Positions 26,547-35,520 of a stretch of DNA of 64,000 nucleotides are shown here, one piece after another (within the stretch, counting starts at the first letter, position 1; every line of letters begins with the position of its first letter). Made by a program: the position numbers and the translations under genes. The notes below the pieces were generated by a model. It saw only the letters and a list, made by a program, of their open reading frames with translations. It searched no databases and had not been told where the DNA came from. The DNA comes from Cedecea selenatireducens (GTDB lineage Bacteria; Pseudomonadota; Gammaproteobacteria; Enterobacterales; Enterobacteriaceae), in NCBI RefSeq assembly GCF_042138895.1, contig NZ_JBHIKW010000005.1, forward strand, positions 124,001 to 188,000. Direction: 5' to 3'.

Positions 26547-28049
26547 CTACCGCTTACGCCCTCCCATAATACTGCCCAGCACGCCGCGAATAATCTGGTT
26601 TGTGACCTGCCTCGCCGCGCTCTTCGCCATCGTTTGCACCACGCCGTCGCGCTTGCCGCCTCGCGGCCCGGTGCTGCCAAACAGAATATCTTTTAGCCCG
26701 CCGAGGATCCCGTCGTCCACCTCCACGCTCTGGCCTTTGGCCGGCGGCGCATCCTGCTTATCGCCCGCGGCCTGCACGCCTTTTTGCAGCATTTCGTAGG
26801 CCGATTCCCGGTCAATCACTTCGTCATATTTGCCGTACAGCGGGGAATGATTCAGCAGGCCGTTACGCTCGTCGTCCGTCACCGGCCCCATGCGCGAACA
26901 AGGGGCGATCACCATCGCGCGTTCGACCACCGTCGGGCTGCCTTTGGCGTCGAGGAAGGAAATCAGCGCCTCGCCGGTGCCCAGCTCCTGAATAGCCTTT
27001 TCGGTATCGAAAGCCGGATTCGCCCGCATGGTCTGTGCCGCCGCTTTCACCGCCTTCTGGTCTTTTGGCGTAAAGGCGCGCAGGGCATGCTGCACGCGGT
27101 TGCCGAGCTGGCCGAGGACCATGTCTGGAATATCCGCCGGGTTTTGCGTCACGAAGTACACGCCCACGCCTTTCGAGCGGATCAGGCGAATCACCTGCTC
27201 GATTTTATCCAGTAGAACCTGCGGGGCATCGCTAAACAGTAAATGCGCCTCGTCGAAGAAAAACACCAGCTTCGGCTTGTCGAGATCGCCCGCTTCCGGG
27301 AGCTGCTCGTAAAGCTCGGACAGCATCCACAGCAGGCTGGCGGCGTAAAGCTTCGGCATCTGGTAGAGCTTTTCCGCCGACAGAATATTGATGATCCCTT
27401 TGCCGTTTGAGTCGGTTCGCATCCAGTCTTTAATATCCAGCATTGGCTCGCCGAAGAAATACTCTGCACCCTCCTGCTCAAGGGAAAGCAGCCCGCGCTG
27501 GATAGCGCCCACGGAAGCGCTGCTGATATTGCCGTACTGCGTCTGGAAGGATTTGGCGTTGTCGCCGATGTACTGGGTTAAGGCGCGTAGATCTTTAAAG
27601 TCCAGCAGCAGCAGGCCCTGGTCGTCCGAGATGCGGAAGATGATTTGCAGCACGCCGCTTTGCACGTCGTTCAGGTTCAGCAGGCGAGCTAAAAGCAGAG
27701 GCCCGAGGTCAGACACGGTGGCGCGAACCGGGTGGCCTTTCTCGCCGAAGATGTCCCACAGCACCACCGGATTGCCGTGCGGCGACCAGTCCGTTACGCC
27801 GATATTGGCCAGCCTCGCGAGAAGCTTTTCAGACTCAGCGCCTTCTTCGGCGACGCCGGTTAAATCTCCCTTCACGTCGGCCATAAACACCGGCACGCCG
27901 ATCTCCGAGAATGACTCAGCCAGCTTTTGCAGCGTCACGGTTTTGCCCGTCCCGGTCGCGCCGGTGATTAACCCGTGGCGGTTCGCCATGTTGGGCAGAA
28001 TATGCAGTTCAGTCTCTTTAGTTCTGGCAATCAGCAGTGGTTCAGTCAT
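26547..28049 (-). CDS. yjgR: HerA-like ATPase YjgR (DUF853)
   Basis: 500 residues. Walker A is ITGATGTGKTVTLQ (about 29-42), and the Walker B-like LVFFFDEAHLLF lies near 265-276. It is a FtsK/HerA-type P-loop ATPase of unknown cellular role. E. coli yjgR lies in the same region between lptG and the idn genes. The C-terminus is Gly/Arg-rich (RGVLGSIMGGRKR). It is divergent from the dihydroxyacetone kinase gene. Confidence 0.93.
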   Translation of the reverse strand: MTEPLLIARTKETELHILPNMANRHGLITGATGTGKTVTLQKLAESFSEIGVPVFMADVKGDLTGVAEEGAESEKLLARLANIGVTDWSPHGNPVVLWDIFGEKGHPVRATVSDLGPLLLARLLNLNDVQSGVLQIIFRISDDQGLLLLDFKDLRALTQYIGDNAKSFQTQYGNISSASVGAIQRGLLSLEQEGAEYFFGEPMLDIKDWMRTDSNGKGIINILSAEKLYQMPKLYAASLLWMLSELYEQLPEAGDLDKPKLVFFFDEAHLLFSDAPQVLLDKIEQVIRLIRSKGVGVYFVTQNPADIPDMVLGQLGNRVQHALRAFTPKDQKAVKAAAQTMRANPAFDTEKAIQELGTGEALISFLDAKGSPTVVERAMVIAPCSRMGPVTDDERNGLLNHSPLYGKYDEVIDRESAYEMLQKGVQAAGDKQDAPPAKGQSVEVDDGILGGLKDILFGSTGPRGGKRDGVVQTMAKSAARQVTNQIIRGVLGSIMGGRKR

Positions 28050-28185
28050 CAGCGTTTCCCTGTGGCAACATTTGTCTAAAGCATAGCTTTCCGCACAAAT
28101 TGAGCATCAGGATCTTCCCATGTTTACCTCGTCGACCCGCCAAAGGGCTATGCTTGGCAGACTTCACACAAAACCAGGGAAAGCT

Positions 28186-29826
28186 ATGTCCAGATTCTTT
28201 TATAACGATCGTAAGCAACTGGTCAACGATGCCATCGAAGGCGTGATTGTCAGTTCCCGCTACCGCAACCTTGTGCGCCTGGATATAGATCCGGCGATTC
28301 GCGTGGTCGCTCGCAGCGACTGGGACAAAAGCAAAGTGGCGATTATCTCCGGCGGCGGCTCCGGCCACGAACCGGCGCACGTAGGCTTTGTTGGAAAAGG
28401 GATGCTGACCGCGGCGGTATGCGGCGACCTGTTTGCTTCGCCGAGCGTGGACGCGGTGCTGAACGCCATCGTGGGCGTCACCGGCGACCGTGGCTGCCTG
28501 CTGATCGTCAAAAACTACACCGGCGACAGGTTGAACTTTGGCCTTGCTGCCGAAAAAGCCAAAAAACACGGCCTGAAGGTCGAGATGGTGATCGTCGGCG
28601 ACGACATCTCGCTGCCGGATAACAAACAGCCGCGCGGCATAGCCGGCACGGCATTAGTGCATAAAATTGCGGGCTTTGCCGCAGAGCAGGGCAAATCCCT
28701 CGGCGAAGTTCGGGACATCGCGCAAAAAGCCTGCGACAGCATTGCCAGCATGGGCGTGGCGATGCAAACCTGCAACCTGCCGGGCAGCGATGAGGCAGAA
28801 GGGCGCATTAAGGGCGGCCACGTCGAGCTTGGGCTGGGCATTCACGGCGAGCCGGGCGCCAGCACGGTGGATAGCCAAAACAGCAAAGAGGTGATTGCCA
28901 CGTTGGCTAAGCATCTGCGTAAAGCCACCGGCAAGGAGAGCGACCTGGCGGTGCTGATCAACAACCTCGGCGGCGTCTCGTCGCTGGAGATGGCGCTGCT
29001 GACCAAAGAGTTGATGCACTCTGATCTTGGCTCACAGATCAAATACCTGATCGGCCCTGCACCGCTGGTGAGCGCCCTCGATATGAAAGGTTTTTCGCTC
29101 TCCACCATTAAGCTGACCCCGGACTTTATACAGGCGCTGGAGTCAGACGTGGAAACCGCAGGCTGGCAGCCGATGGTGAAGTACCACAAGATGCCGGAGC
29201 AGAAGCAGAGCGCTATCCGCGAAGATCGCGAAGTGAAGCCTTCCGCTAACGACGAAGTGAAAGCCCTGGTGGCGAGCGTGACCAAAACGCTTATCGGGCA
29301 GGAAAACCACCTCAACGCGCTGGACGCCAAAGTGGGCGATGGCGATACCGGCTCAACCTTTGCCGAAGGCGCGCGCGACATTGCGAACCTTAACGACAAA
29401 GGCAAGCTGCCGCTGAACGACGCCGCCGCGCTGCTGGGGCTGGTGGGCGAGCGGCTGGCAACGGTGATGGGCGGTTCCAGCGGGGTGCTGATGTCTATCT
29501 TCTTCACCGCCGCCGGGCAGAAAGTGGGCGAGAAGCAGCCGCTGGCCGAGTCCCTGCTGTTTGGCCTGGCGCAGATGAAGCGCTACGGCGGCGCGGACCT
29601 GGGCGACAGAACGCTGATCGACGCTCTGGAACCGGCGCTGGAGGCATTGAGAGATAAAGATCTGAAGGCCGCTTCAAAGGCAGCAGAGAAAGGCGCGGAC
29701 GACACGGCGAAGATGCAAAAAGCCAACGCCGGGCGCTCGTCCTACGTGAACAGCGATAACCTGGATGGGGTGAAAGACCCCGGAGCCGTCGCCGTGGCGG
29801 CGGTATTTGCCGGGCTGGTGAAGTAA
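28186..29826 (+). CDS. dhaK: ATP-dependent dihydroxyacetone kinase (fused DhaK-DhaL)
   Basis: 546 residues from the ATG at 28186 (MSRFFYNDRKQLVNDAIEG), with AGGGAAAG upstream; an upstream ATG in frame lacks one. The N-terminal DhaK domain (1 to about 330) has SGGGSGHEPAHVGFVG and the substrate-binding histidine in LGLGIHGEPGA. The C-terminal DhaL domain (about 355-546) has the ADP/Mg-binding DAKVGDGDTGSTF. Fused proteins of this size use ATP, as in Citrobacter freundii, unlike the PTS-dependent DhaKLM of E. coli. It converts dihydroxyacetone to DHAP. No dha regulon genes are adjacent. Confidence 0.95.
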   Translation: MSRFFYNDRKQLVNDAIEGVIVSSRYRNLVRLDIDPAIRVVARSDWDKSKVAIISGGGSGHEPAHVGFVGKGMLTAAVCGDLFASPSVDAVLNAIVGVTGDRGCLLIVKNYTGDRLNFGLAAEKAKKHGLKVEMVIVGDDISLPDNKQPRGIAGTALVHKIAGFAAEQGKSLGEVRDIAQKACDSIASMGVAMQTCNLPGSDEAEGRIKGGHVELGLGIHGEPGASTVDSQNSKEVIATLAKHLRKATGKESDLAVLINNLGGVSSLEMALLTKELMHSDLGSQIKYLIGPAPLVSALDMKGFSLSTIKLTPDFIQALESDVETAGWQPMVKYHKMPEQKQSAIREDREVKPSANDEVKALVASVTKTLIGQENHLNALDAKVGDGDTGSTFAEGARDIANLNDKGKLPLNDAAALLGLVGERLATVMGGSSGVLMSIFFTAAGQKVGEKQPLAESLLFGLAQMKRYGGADLGDRTLIDALEPALEALRDKDLKAASKAAEKGADDTAKMQKANAGRSSYVNSDNLDGVKDPGAVAVAAVFAGLVK

Positions 29827-29830
29827 CTAA

Positions 29831-29854
29831 AAAGGCTCCCGATTGGGAGCCTTT
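29831..29854. terminator. Bidirectional terminator between dhaK and ahr
   Basis: AAAGGCTCCC-GATT-GGGAGCCTTT, a perfect ten-base stem with A/T flanks, between two convergent genes. Confidence 0.9.
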
Positions 29855-29860
29855 ATCACA

Positions 29861-30880
29861 TCAGAAGTCTGACTTCAGCACCACGCGGTAGCGGGCTTTG
29901 CCGTCGCGCACGTGCTGGATGGCCTCGTTGATTTTCGACATCGGGTACAGCTCGATTTGCGGCTGAACCTTTGCCCGGCCCGCAAGCTTCATCAGCGAAC
30001 GCAGCTCGTGCGGGGAGCCGGTTGCCGACCCGGAGATGCTACGGTCCCCGGCAATCAGGGTGAAGGCCGGCACCTCGAACGGCTTCATCACCGCGCCAAC
30101 CGTGTGGAAGTTGCCGCCCCAGGCCAGCGCCTTGAAGTACGGCATCCAGTCCAGATCGACATTGACGGTATTAATGATCAGATCGAATTGGCCCGCCAGC
30201 GCGGTTAACGCCTCCGGATCGCGGCTGTTCACCACTTTATCCGCGCCCATCGCCAGCACTTCTTCTTTTTTGGACGGGTTAGAGCTGAACGCCGTCACCT
30301 CGCAGCCCATGGCGTGCAGCAGCTTGATGGCGATATGCCCGAGGCCGCCGATGCCGATCACGCCCACGCGGCTGGTGGCGGTGATGTGGTGCATCAGCAG
30401 CGGTTTAAACACCGTGATGCCGCCGCACAGCAGCGGCCCGGCGGATTCAATATCAATCGACTCCGGCAGTGGGATCGCCCATTGCCAGTCCACGCGAATT
30501 TTATCGGCGAAGCCGCCGCGGTTCACGATGGTCGGCACGCTACCTTGCTGGCAGTTGATCTGGCTGCCGCTGATACAGGCGTCGCAGTGGCCGCAGCTTC
30601 TCGCCGTCCAGCCGATGCCCACGCGTTGCCCAACTTTCAGCCCTTTACTCTGTGCCGCCGAGCCCAGCGCATGCACGCGACCAATCACCTCATGTCCGGC
30701 GACCAGTGGATACTGCGAGAACCCCCATTCGTTGTCGATCATCGACAGATCTGAATGGCAGATACCGCAGTATTCGACCTTAACTTCGACATCTTCCGGC
30801 AGCAGATCGCCCGCGTCGAAATCCTGAAGCTCCAGCTCCGCACCGGCCTTTGGCGCGGCATAACTTTTGATGACAGACAT
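29861..30880 (-). CDS. ahr: NADPH-dependent aldehyde reductase Ahr (YjgB)
   Basis: 339 residues. Zinc-dependent medium-chain dehydrogenase: catalytic zinc region EYCGICHSDLSMID and GHEVIG, four structural cysteines in ARSCGHCDACISGSQINC, and a Rossmann motif GIGGLGHIAIK. It is nearly collinear with E. coli YjgB/Ahr, which reduces a wide range of aldehydes. In E. coli the same gene stands just before leuX. Confidence 0.95.
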   Translation of the reverse strand: MSVIKSYAAPKAGAELELQDFDAGDLLPEDVEVKVEYCGICHSDLSMIDNEWGFSQYPLVAGHEVIGRVHALGSAAQSKGLKVGQRVGIGWTARSCGHCDACISGSQINCQQGSVPTIVNRGGFADKIRVDWQWAIPLPESIDIESAGPLLCGGITVFKPLLMHHITATSRVGVIGIGGLGHIAIKLLHAMGCEVTAFSSNPSKKEEVLAMGADKVVNSRDPEALTALAGQFDLIINTVNVDLDWMPYFKALAWGGNFHTVGAVMKPFEVPAFTLIAGDRSISGSATGSPHELRSLMKLAGRAKVQPQIELYPMSKINEAIQHVRDGKARYRVVLKSDF

Positions 30881-30961
30881 TCGCTCTTCCTCTGTGTTGG
30901 CTCTGCAACCAGTTTAGAACATTGCGCGAGACTGGAACCTGGTGGAATGTGCCCTGATGCG

Positions 30962-32020
30962 CTAAAGCGTTACCCAGCCACCGCCCTGTTCAGCCGAAGC
31001 ATAAAGCGCGGCGACGATCTGCTGCACCACATAACCCTGTTCGGCATCGGCCACCATGACCGGCTCACCCTGAACGCGGCGCACAAAGCTCTCCATGGCA
31101 CGGAAATGGCGGCGATCGTCGGCGGCTTCGCGGCGCTGGAGCGTTTCCAGCTTGCCGTCGCGGTCGTGGTAAATATGCGCCGGGAACAGCCTGGCACCGG
31201 CGCGTTCGCCGCAAAACTCGACGTTCATCTGCGAGGTTTCTTCTACGTTGAGGATAAAAGAAGTATCCAGCCGCAGAATGCCGCCGCCCTCGAACTCGAC
31301 CACGCCAAACAGCGCGTCTTCCACCGTATAAAGAGCCGGGTCCCACTCACCAAACTGGCCGCTGTTTTTACTGTTGCCCAGCCTGCGGAAGCTGTGGGCC
31401 ATCACCCGATTCACCTTTGGGAAGCCGAGCACATAAAGCGCGGCGTCCAGCATATGGATGCCGAGATCGATCAGCGGGCCGCCGCCCTGTGAATCCTTGC
31501 TGATGAAATTCCCCCACGACGGTACGCCGCTGCGGCGCAGCGCTTTGGCCGTGGTGACATAGACATCGCCCAGCTCACCGGCCTGAACCTGTTCGCGCAG
31601 CAGGGCGCTGTCCAGCGCAAAGCGATGGTGGAAATTGTAGGCCAGCACCCGATTCGCCTTTTGCGCCGCCCGCCGCATCTCGTCGGCCTGGGCCACCGTC
31701 ATCGCCGGAGGCTTCTCGCAAAGCACATGGCAACCGGCCTCCAGCGCCTGCATCACGTGTTCGTAGTGCAGAATATTGGGCGAGCAAACGCTGACGATCT
31801 CCGGCTTCGCTTCACGCAGCATCTGCCCGACATCGTCATACGCCGCCGGAATGCCGAGCTTATCCGCAAACGCCTGAGTACGCGCAAGGTCGCGCCCGCA
31901 GGCCGCCGCCAACGTCAGCGATGGATTGGTAGCGTAGTAAGCCGCGTGAACGTTCTCGGCGATCTGCCCCGGCCCGATGATGGCGACTCGCATGGAGGGT
32001 GTTGTGGTTGGGTTGGGCAT
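30962..32020 (-). CDS. Gfo/Idh/MocA-family oxidoreductase
   Basis: 352 residues from the ATG at 32020 (MPNPTTTPSMRVAIIG), with GGAG upstream; an ATG nine codons later is possible. Rossmann segment VAIIGPGQIAENVHAAYY, the family EKP motif in HVLCEKPPAMTV, and a C-terminal GGGPLIDLGIHMLDAALYV. The substrate is likely a sugar or polyol derivative but cannot be named. It starts 20 bases after the methyltransferase stop codon on the same strand, so it belongs to the HNH-methyltransferase-oxidoreductase transcript. Confidence 0.85.
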   Translation of the reverse strand: MPNPTTTPSMRVAIIGPGQIAENVHAAYYATNPSLTLAAACGRDLARTQAFADKLGIPAAYDDVGQMLREAKPEIVSVCSPNILHYEHVMQALEAGCHVLCEKPPAMTVAQADEMRRAAQKANRVLAYNFHHRFALDSALLREQVQAGELGDVYVTTAKALRRSGVPSWGNFISKDSQGGGPLIDLGIHMLDAALYVLGFPKVNRVMAHSFRRLGNSKNSGQFGEWDPALYTVEDALFGVVEFEGGGILRLDTSFILNVEETSQMNVEFCGERAGARLFPAHIYHDRDGKLETLQRREAADDRRHFRAMESFVRRVQGEPVMVADAEQGYVVQQIVAALYASAEQGGGWVTL

Positions 32021-32040
32021 GGGGGGCTCCGGTGGGTAGG

Positions 32041-32619
32041 TTAGCGACGAGTAAGTATCACGTTCAGCCATATCTCATCGCGATCGGGGCGAACATCGTG
32101 GGTGAGCCATTGCTCTGCTATCTCCAGATCGGGCAGATCCTTTAACAAGGTTGTTAGCCTTGCCTCGTTGATATCGGTAAAGCTGCGGCCATCCTTCTCG
32201 CGCTCGCTATCACCATATTTAAACGAGAAGTACCAGATGCCAGCGGGTTTTAAGGCCGCCGCCAGCTTCTGCATTACGCCGGGTAGCTCCGCAAAAGGCA
32301 CATGTAGCAGTGAGGCGCAGCACCAGATACCGTCGTATTCTTCACCGGCCTCTACATCAGCAAAAGTCATTTTCTTCACCGGCAGGCCGCTATGCTCCCG
32401 TGCCAGTGCCACCAGTTCAGAAGACGCATCGAAGGCATCGACCTGGTAGCCCATCTGCGTGAAGGCCAGCGCGTCCCGCCCGGAGCCGCAACCTGCATCC
32501 AGGACTTTTGCGTGGGCAGGCAGGCGGCTGGTAAACGCTTCATACAGCGAGGACATATCCACGTTTACCGTGCCTTCGAAGAACGTTTGGGCGTGAATCT
32601 GGTAATAACTGGAGTTCAT
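32041..32619 (-). CDS. Class I SAM-dependent methyltransferase
   Basis: 192 residues from the ATG at 32619 (MNSSYYQIHAQTFFEGT), whose A is the last base of the upstream HNH gene's TGA stop, so translation is coupled. SAM-binding motif I is VLDAGCGSGRDALAF, followed by DAFDASSELV and FADVEAGEEYDGIWCCASLLHVP. It resembles small-molecule methyltransferases (Methyltransf_11/25 type) and has no DNA-methyltransferase catalytic motif (no NPPY or PCQ), so it is not an obvious restriction partner. Substrate unknown. Confidence 0.85.
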   Translation of the reverse strand: MNSSYYQIHAQTFFEGTVNVDMSSLYEAFTSRLPAHAKVLDAGCGSGRDALAFTQMGYQVDAFDASSELVALAREHSGLPVKKMTFADVEAGEEYDGIWCCASLLHVPFAELPGVMQKLAAALKPAGIWYFSFKYGDSEREKDGRSFTDINEARLTTLLKDLPDLEIAEQWLTHDVRPDRDEIWLNVILTRR

Positions 32620-33641
32620 CAGAGAATCAGTTCCTTCTGCACAGGCGGTTGCCAGATTTGCAGGCGGCAGGCATGCGCCTCGTTCCACCTGTCGTTTAAA
32701 AATGCTCTGCGTTTCGCCTCATTATTGCCCGTCTGGTTGATGATTGCTTCATGCAGTGGCAGGCGGCTGTTAATGAAGTATTCATTGCGGGCGTGGAGCC
32801 GGTAAAGCATATCGATGTGTGGCACTCTGGCAAACTTGCCTTGTTCACCCCGGTTGCAGTTCTGGCAGGCAAGAACAAGGTTCCAGACGCCGTTGAGGTT
32901 AGTCCCCGGCATGCCATGTTGAGCAACCAGCGGCAGGAAGTGATCGACATCCGCCAGCTGCGGGTGGCCGGTTTCGAGGCTGACAGGGGCGTGGCAGTAG
33001 AAACAGTGGCCTTTCTGATAGCCGTTCAGGCTGTTACGGCAGCTGGTTAGCGTGATGCGGCTGTTGGCTAGCTGGGTAAATAGCGTTTCCTGCTGCGGAT
33101 CGAAATGCACGTCCAGCAGTTGCGCAGGCAGGTTCATCTCCCAGGCTTTCTCGACCAGACACCAACGGGCATCGGTTTCATGAATCAGGCTGTGAAACTG
33201 CGATGTCTCCGTCAGCCGGTAAAAATCATCCGTCAGACGAATGCCCTGGCTGCTTCGTACCTCGTTGATAAAAAACTGCTTATCAATCTGCCCGCCGCTG
33301 ACGTTATGGAAGGCGTCCAGCACCACCTTAAAGCCGTGTTTTACCGTCGCCTGAATCAGCTGGCTATGAGAAATTTCACCGTTGCTGTACTGCACGGCTG
33401 CGGTTAAAAATGGCCCCTGTTTGCTCATATTGAGCGTCTGTTTTGGCGCTAGCTTCAGATGCTCGCAGATATGTTTGCTGAACGGCACAGCTAAATCTTC
33501 CAGCATCACCAGCGTGTTATTGCGCTCGACATCGTACAGCGCATGGGCCAGCGCAAACTTGTAGGTAGCGAAGTTGTTTCCAAAAAGGATCACGCCCCGC
33601 CAGTAGTTTTCCAGCGCAGGATCGACCTGGTAAAAACGCAT
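32619..33641 (-). CDS. HNH-type nuclease domain protein
   Basis: 340 residues. The N-terminal ~190 residues are not recognised (MRFYQVDPALENYWRGVILF). The C-terminal third has a zinc-finger HNH core: GHCFYCHAPV, then ADVDHFLPLV, then NLVLACQNCNRGEQGK, with two CxxC pairs and the DH catalytic pair. Such HNH proteins with a large N-terminal region are frequent among accessory or defence nucleases. It is the first gene of a three-gene transcript and lies next to leuX, an integration hotspot. Target (DNA or other) unknown. Confidence 0.82.
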   Translation of the reverse strand: MRFYQVDPALENYWRGVILFGNNFATYKFALAHALYDVERNNTLVMLEDLAVPFSKHICEHLKLAPKQTLNMSKQGPFLTAAVQYSNGEISHSQLIQATVKHGFKVVLDAFHNVSGGQIDKQFFINEVRSSQGIRLTDDFYRLTETSQFHSLIHETDARWCLVEKAWEMNLPAQLLDVHFDPQQETLFTQLANSRITLTSCRNSLNGYQKGHCFYCHAPVSLETGHPQLADVDHFLPLVAQHGMPGTNLNGVWNLVLACQNCNRGEQGKFARVPHIDMLYRLHARNEYFINSRLPLHEAIINQTGNNEAKRRAFLNDRWNEAHACRLQIWQPPVQKELIL

Positions 33642-33851
33642 ACGTTTTCCTGGTTACGGTTTGCTAGTACAAAGGGAGGTGGGTACGAGAACCCGTAACT
33701 GGATCACATAACAAATGAAAGATGATGTAAACCGTAGAGCGATAGATTTACTGAATATATGAAGTGAGGGAGGGCTTATCCGGCGGGCAGGGCAGAGCAA
33801 AGGGGAACGCTGAAAAATTCAGCACTTAACGAGACTTACGTGCAGCACTGC

Positions 33852-33879
33852 TTGCATGGCGGCCAGCGACAGGTATAAT
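33852..33879 (+). promoter_or_regulatory. leuX promoter
   Basis: TTGCAT (33852-33857), 16-base spacer, and a perfect TATAAT (33874-33879), 28 bases before the tRNA. The 33642-33851 stretch otherwise holds only the upstream region of the HNH gene; nothing else is seen in it. Confidence 0.8.
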
Positions 33880-33907
33880 CCACAACGTTTCCGCATACCC
33901 CTTCAGT

Positions 33908-33992
33908 GCCGAAGTGGCGAAATCGGTAGACGCAGTTGATTCAAAATCAACCGTAGAGATACGTGCCGGTTCGAGTCCGGCCTTCGGCACCA
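33908..33992 (+). tRNA. leuX: tRNA-Leu (anticodon CAA)
   Basis: 85 bases starting GCCGAAGTGGCGAAATCGG and ending in the encoded CCA. The acceptor stem is GCCGAAG / CTTCGGC, the anticodon loop TTCAAAA carries CAA, there is a long variable arm, and the T arm is GCCGG-TTCGAGT-CCGGC. It matches E. coli leuX, a known attachment site of P4-type integrases; here its 3' end is the left attachment site of an island and the tRNA stays intact. Confidence 0.98.
33972..33986. repeat. attL core of the leuX island
   Basis: CGAGTCCGGCCTTCG, in the T arm/acceptor 3' half of leuX, is repeated exactly at 45886-45900. Together they delimit about 11.9 kb. Confidence 0.85.
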
Positions 33993-34007
33993 TCGATATG
34001 CAAATTG

Positions 34008-34032
34008 AAGCTACCTACGGGTGGCTTTTTTT
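34008..34032 (+). terminator. leuX terminator
   Basis: AAGCTACC-TACG-GGTGGCTT (one G-U pair) followed by a run of seven T, 16 bases past the tRNA. Confidence 0.8.
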
Positions 34033-34160
34033 ATGTCCATAATCTTCCATTAATATCCATATTACATTGTTAAATAAGTGATTTTTACTTATCTACCCAT
34101 TCTCTGATTTACCTGTTATATCCACATTGGTCTTTTTTCGTCCATTGACATCCGGATGAT

Positions 34161-34211
34161 TTGGGGGTCAAGATGAGGGTCAGTTCACTTCGATTAAGAG
34201 TTGACCCCCAA
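34161..34211. repeat. Inverted repeat upstream of the integrase
   Basis: TTGGGGGTCAA (34161-34171) and TTGACCCCCAA (34201-34211), a perfect 11-base inverted repeat ending three bases before the integrase ATG. It may be an operator or an arm-type integrase site. A related sequence occurs near the right end of the island at 45812-45831. Confidence 0.7.
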
Positions 34212-34213
34212 TT

Positions 34214-35470
34214 ATGGCCCTGACAGACGTTGTAGCCCGAACCGCAAAGCCTCGCGAGAAAGCTTACAAACTCGCGGATGCGCATGGCCTGTACCTTTTA
34301 GTGAGTCCTAACGGCTCTAAGCGCTGGTATCTCAAGTACCGCTTTGCAGGTAAGGAGAGCCGGATTGCTTTCGGTGCCTATCCGCTGATCTCGCTGGCGA
34401 AGGCCAGAGAAAAGAGCGATGAGGTGCGGTTGCTGCTTGCCGATGGCATCAACCCGGCAGAAAAACGGGAAGGGGAAAAGGAAGAAGCGCAGGCCGCGCT
34501 GATTACCTTTGAGAAGGTCGCGAGAGACTGGCACCGAAACATCAGCCAAAACCGCTGGTCAGAAACCCATGCCGGACGGGTATGGCGCGATATGGAGCGC
34601 AATATCTTGCCAGCGATAGGGCATCGTCACATTGCGGATCTGAAAACCAAAGATTTACTGGAACCGCTGAAAGCCGTGGAGCAAAACGGCCATCTCGATT
34701 TAGCGTCACGATTACGCCAGCGGGTGACCGATATTATGCGCTATGCGGTGCAAAACGACCTGATAGAGCGCAATCCTGCTCAGGATCTCTCCGGGGCGAT
34801 AGCGCCGCCGAAGGTAACCCATCGCCCGGCGTTGAAGCTGGATAAACTGCCTGATTTTCTGGCAAGGATTGAACACTATAAAGGGCGAGCGTTAACCACT
34901 CTGGCCCTGAAGTTTACGCTGTGCGTTTTTATCCGTTCCAGTGAGTTACGCTTTGCCCGCTGGACTGAAATCGATTTTAAACGCGCTATGTGGACCATAC
35001 CCGCTGAACGCGAAGCGATCCCCGGCGTAAAACACTCTCAGCGTGGGGCAAAAATGCGCACTGAGCATTTAGTGCCGCTCTCCCGTCAGGGTTTGGCGCT
35101 GCTGAAAGAGATTAAGGCTATCAGCGGTGGTCATGAACTGATATTCCCCGGCGATCGTCGTCCGACTAAACCGATGAGTGAAAACACCGTCAATAATGCG
35201 CTGCGGGTTATGGGATATGACACCACTACCGAACTGTGCGGGCATGGTTTCCGCACGATGGCCTGTAGCGCCCTGGTTGAGTCCGGGCAGTGGTCGCGGG
35301 ATGCGGTCGAGCGGCAAATGAGCCACCAGGAGCGCAATGGCGTGCGGGCGGCTTATATCCATAAAGCCGAACATATAGAAGAACGGCGGCTGATGCTGCA
35401 ATGGTGGGCGGATTATCTGGATGCGAATCGGGAAGGGTATGTGGTGCCGTATGAGTTTATGAGGGGATGA
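34214..35470 (+). CDS. intB: P4-type tyrosine integrase
   Basis: 418 residues. The N-terminal DUF4102 domain (MALTDVVARTAKPREKAYKLADAHGL) is typical of P4/CP4 integrases. The catalytic domain (about 220-400) has the arginine in FIRSSELRFARW, the HxxR box in CGHGFRTMA, MSHQERN, and the nucleophilic tyrosine in VRAAYIHKAEH. It recombines leuX with the element's attP. It is directed away from the tRNA and starts three bases after a perfect inverted repeat. intB is the name of the E. coli leuX-linked P4-like integrase and is used here by analogy. Confidence 0.95.
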   Translation: MALTDVVARTAKPREKAYKLADAHGLYLLVSPNGSKRWYLKYRFAGKESRIAFGAYPLISLAKAREKSDEVRLLLADGINPAEKREGEKEEAQAALITFEKVARDWHRNISQNRWSETHAGRVWRDMERNILPAIGHRHIADLKTKDLLEPLKAVEQNGHLDLASRLRQRVTDIMRYAVQNDLIERNPAQDLSGAIAPPKVTHRPALKLDKLPDFLARIEHYKGRALTTLALKFTLCVFIRSSELRFARWTEIDFKRAMWTIPAEREAIPGVKHSQRGAKMRTEHLVPLSRQGLALLKEIKAISGGHELIFPGDRRPTKPMSENTVNNALRVMGYDTTTELCGHGFRTMACSALVESGQWSRDAVERQMSHQERNGVRAAYIHKAEHIEERRLMLQWWADYLDANREGYVVPYEFMRG

Positions 35471-35520
35471 GTTTTATGTGCTCATAATTTAACCTGCAAT
35501 TATTTTATGGATAAAATGCT

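Noticed and set aside
32041..33641. Classical restriction-modification pair (HNH plus methyltransferase)
   Set aside because: The methyltransferase has no DNA-methylase catalytic motif and resembles small-molecule enzymes.
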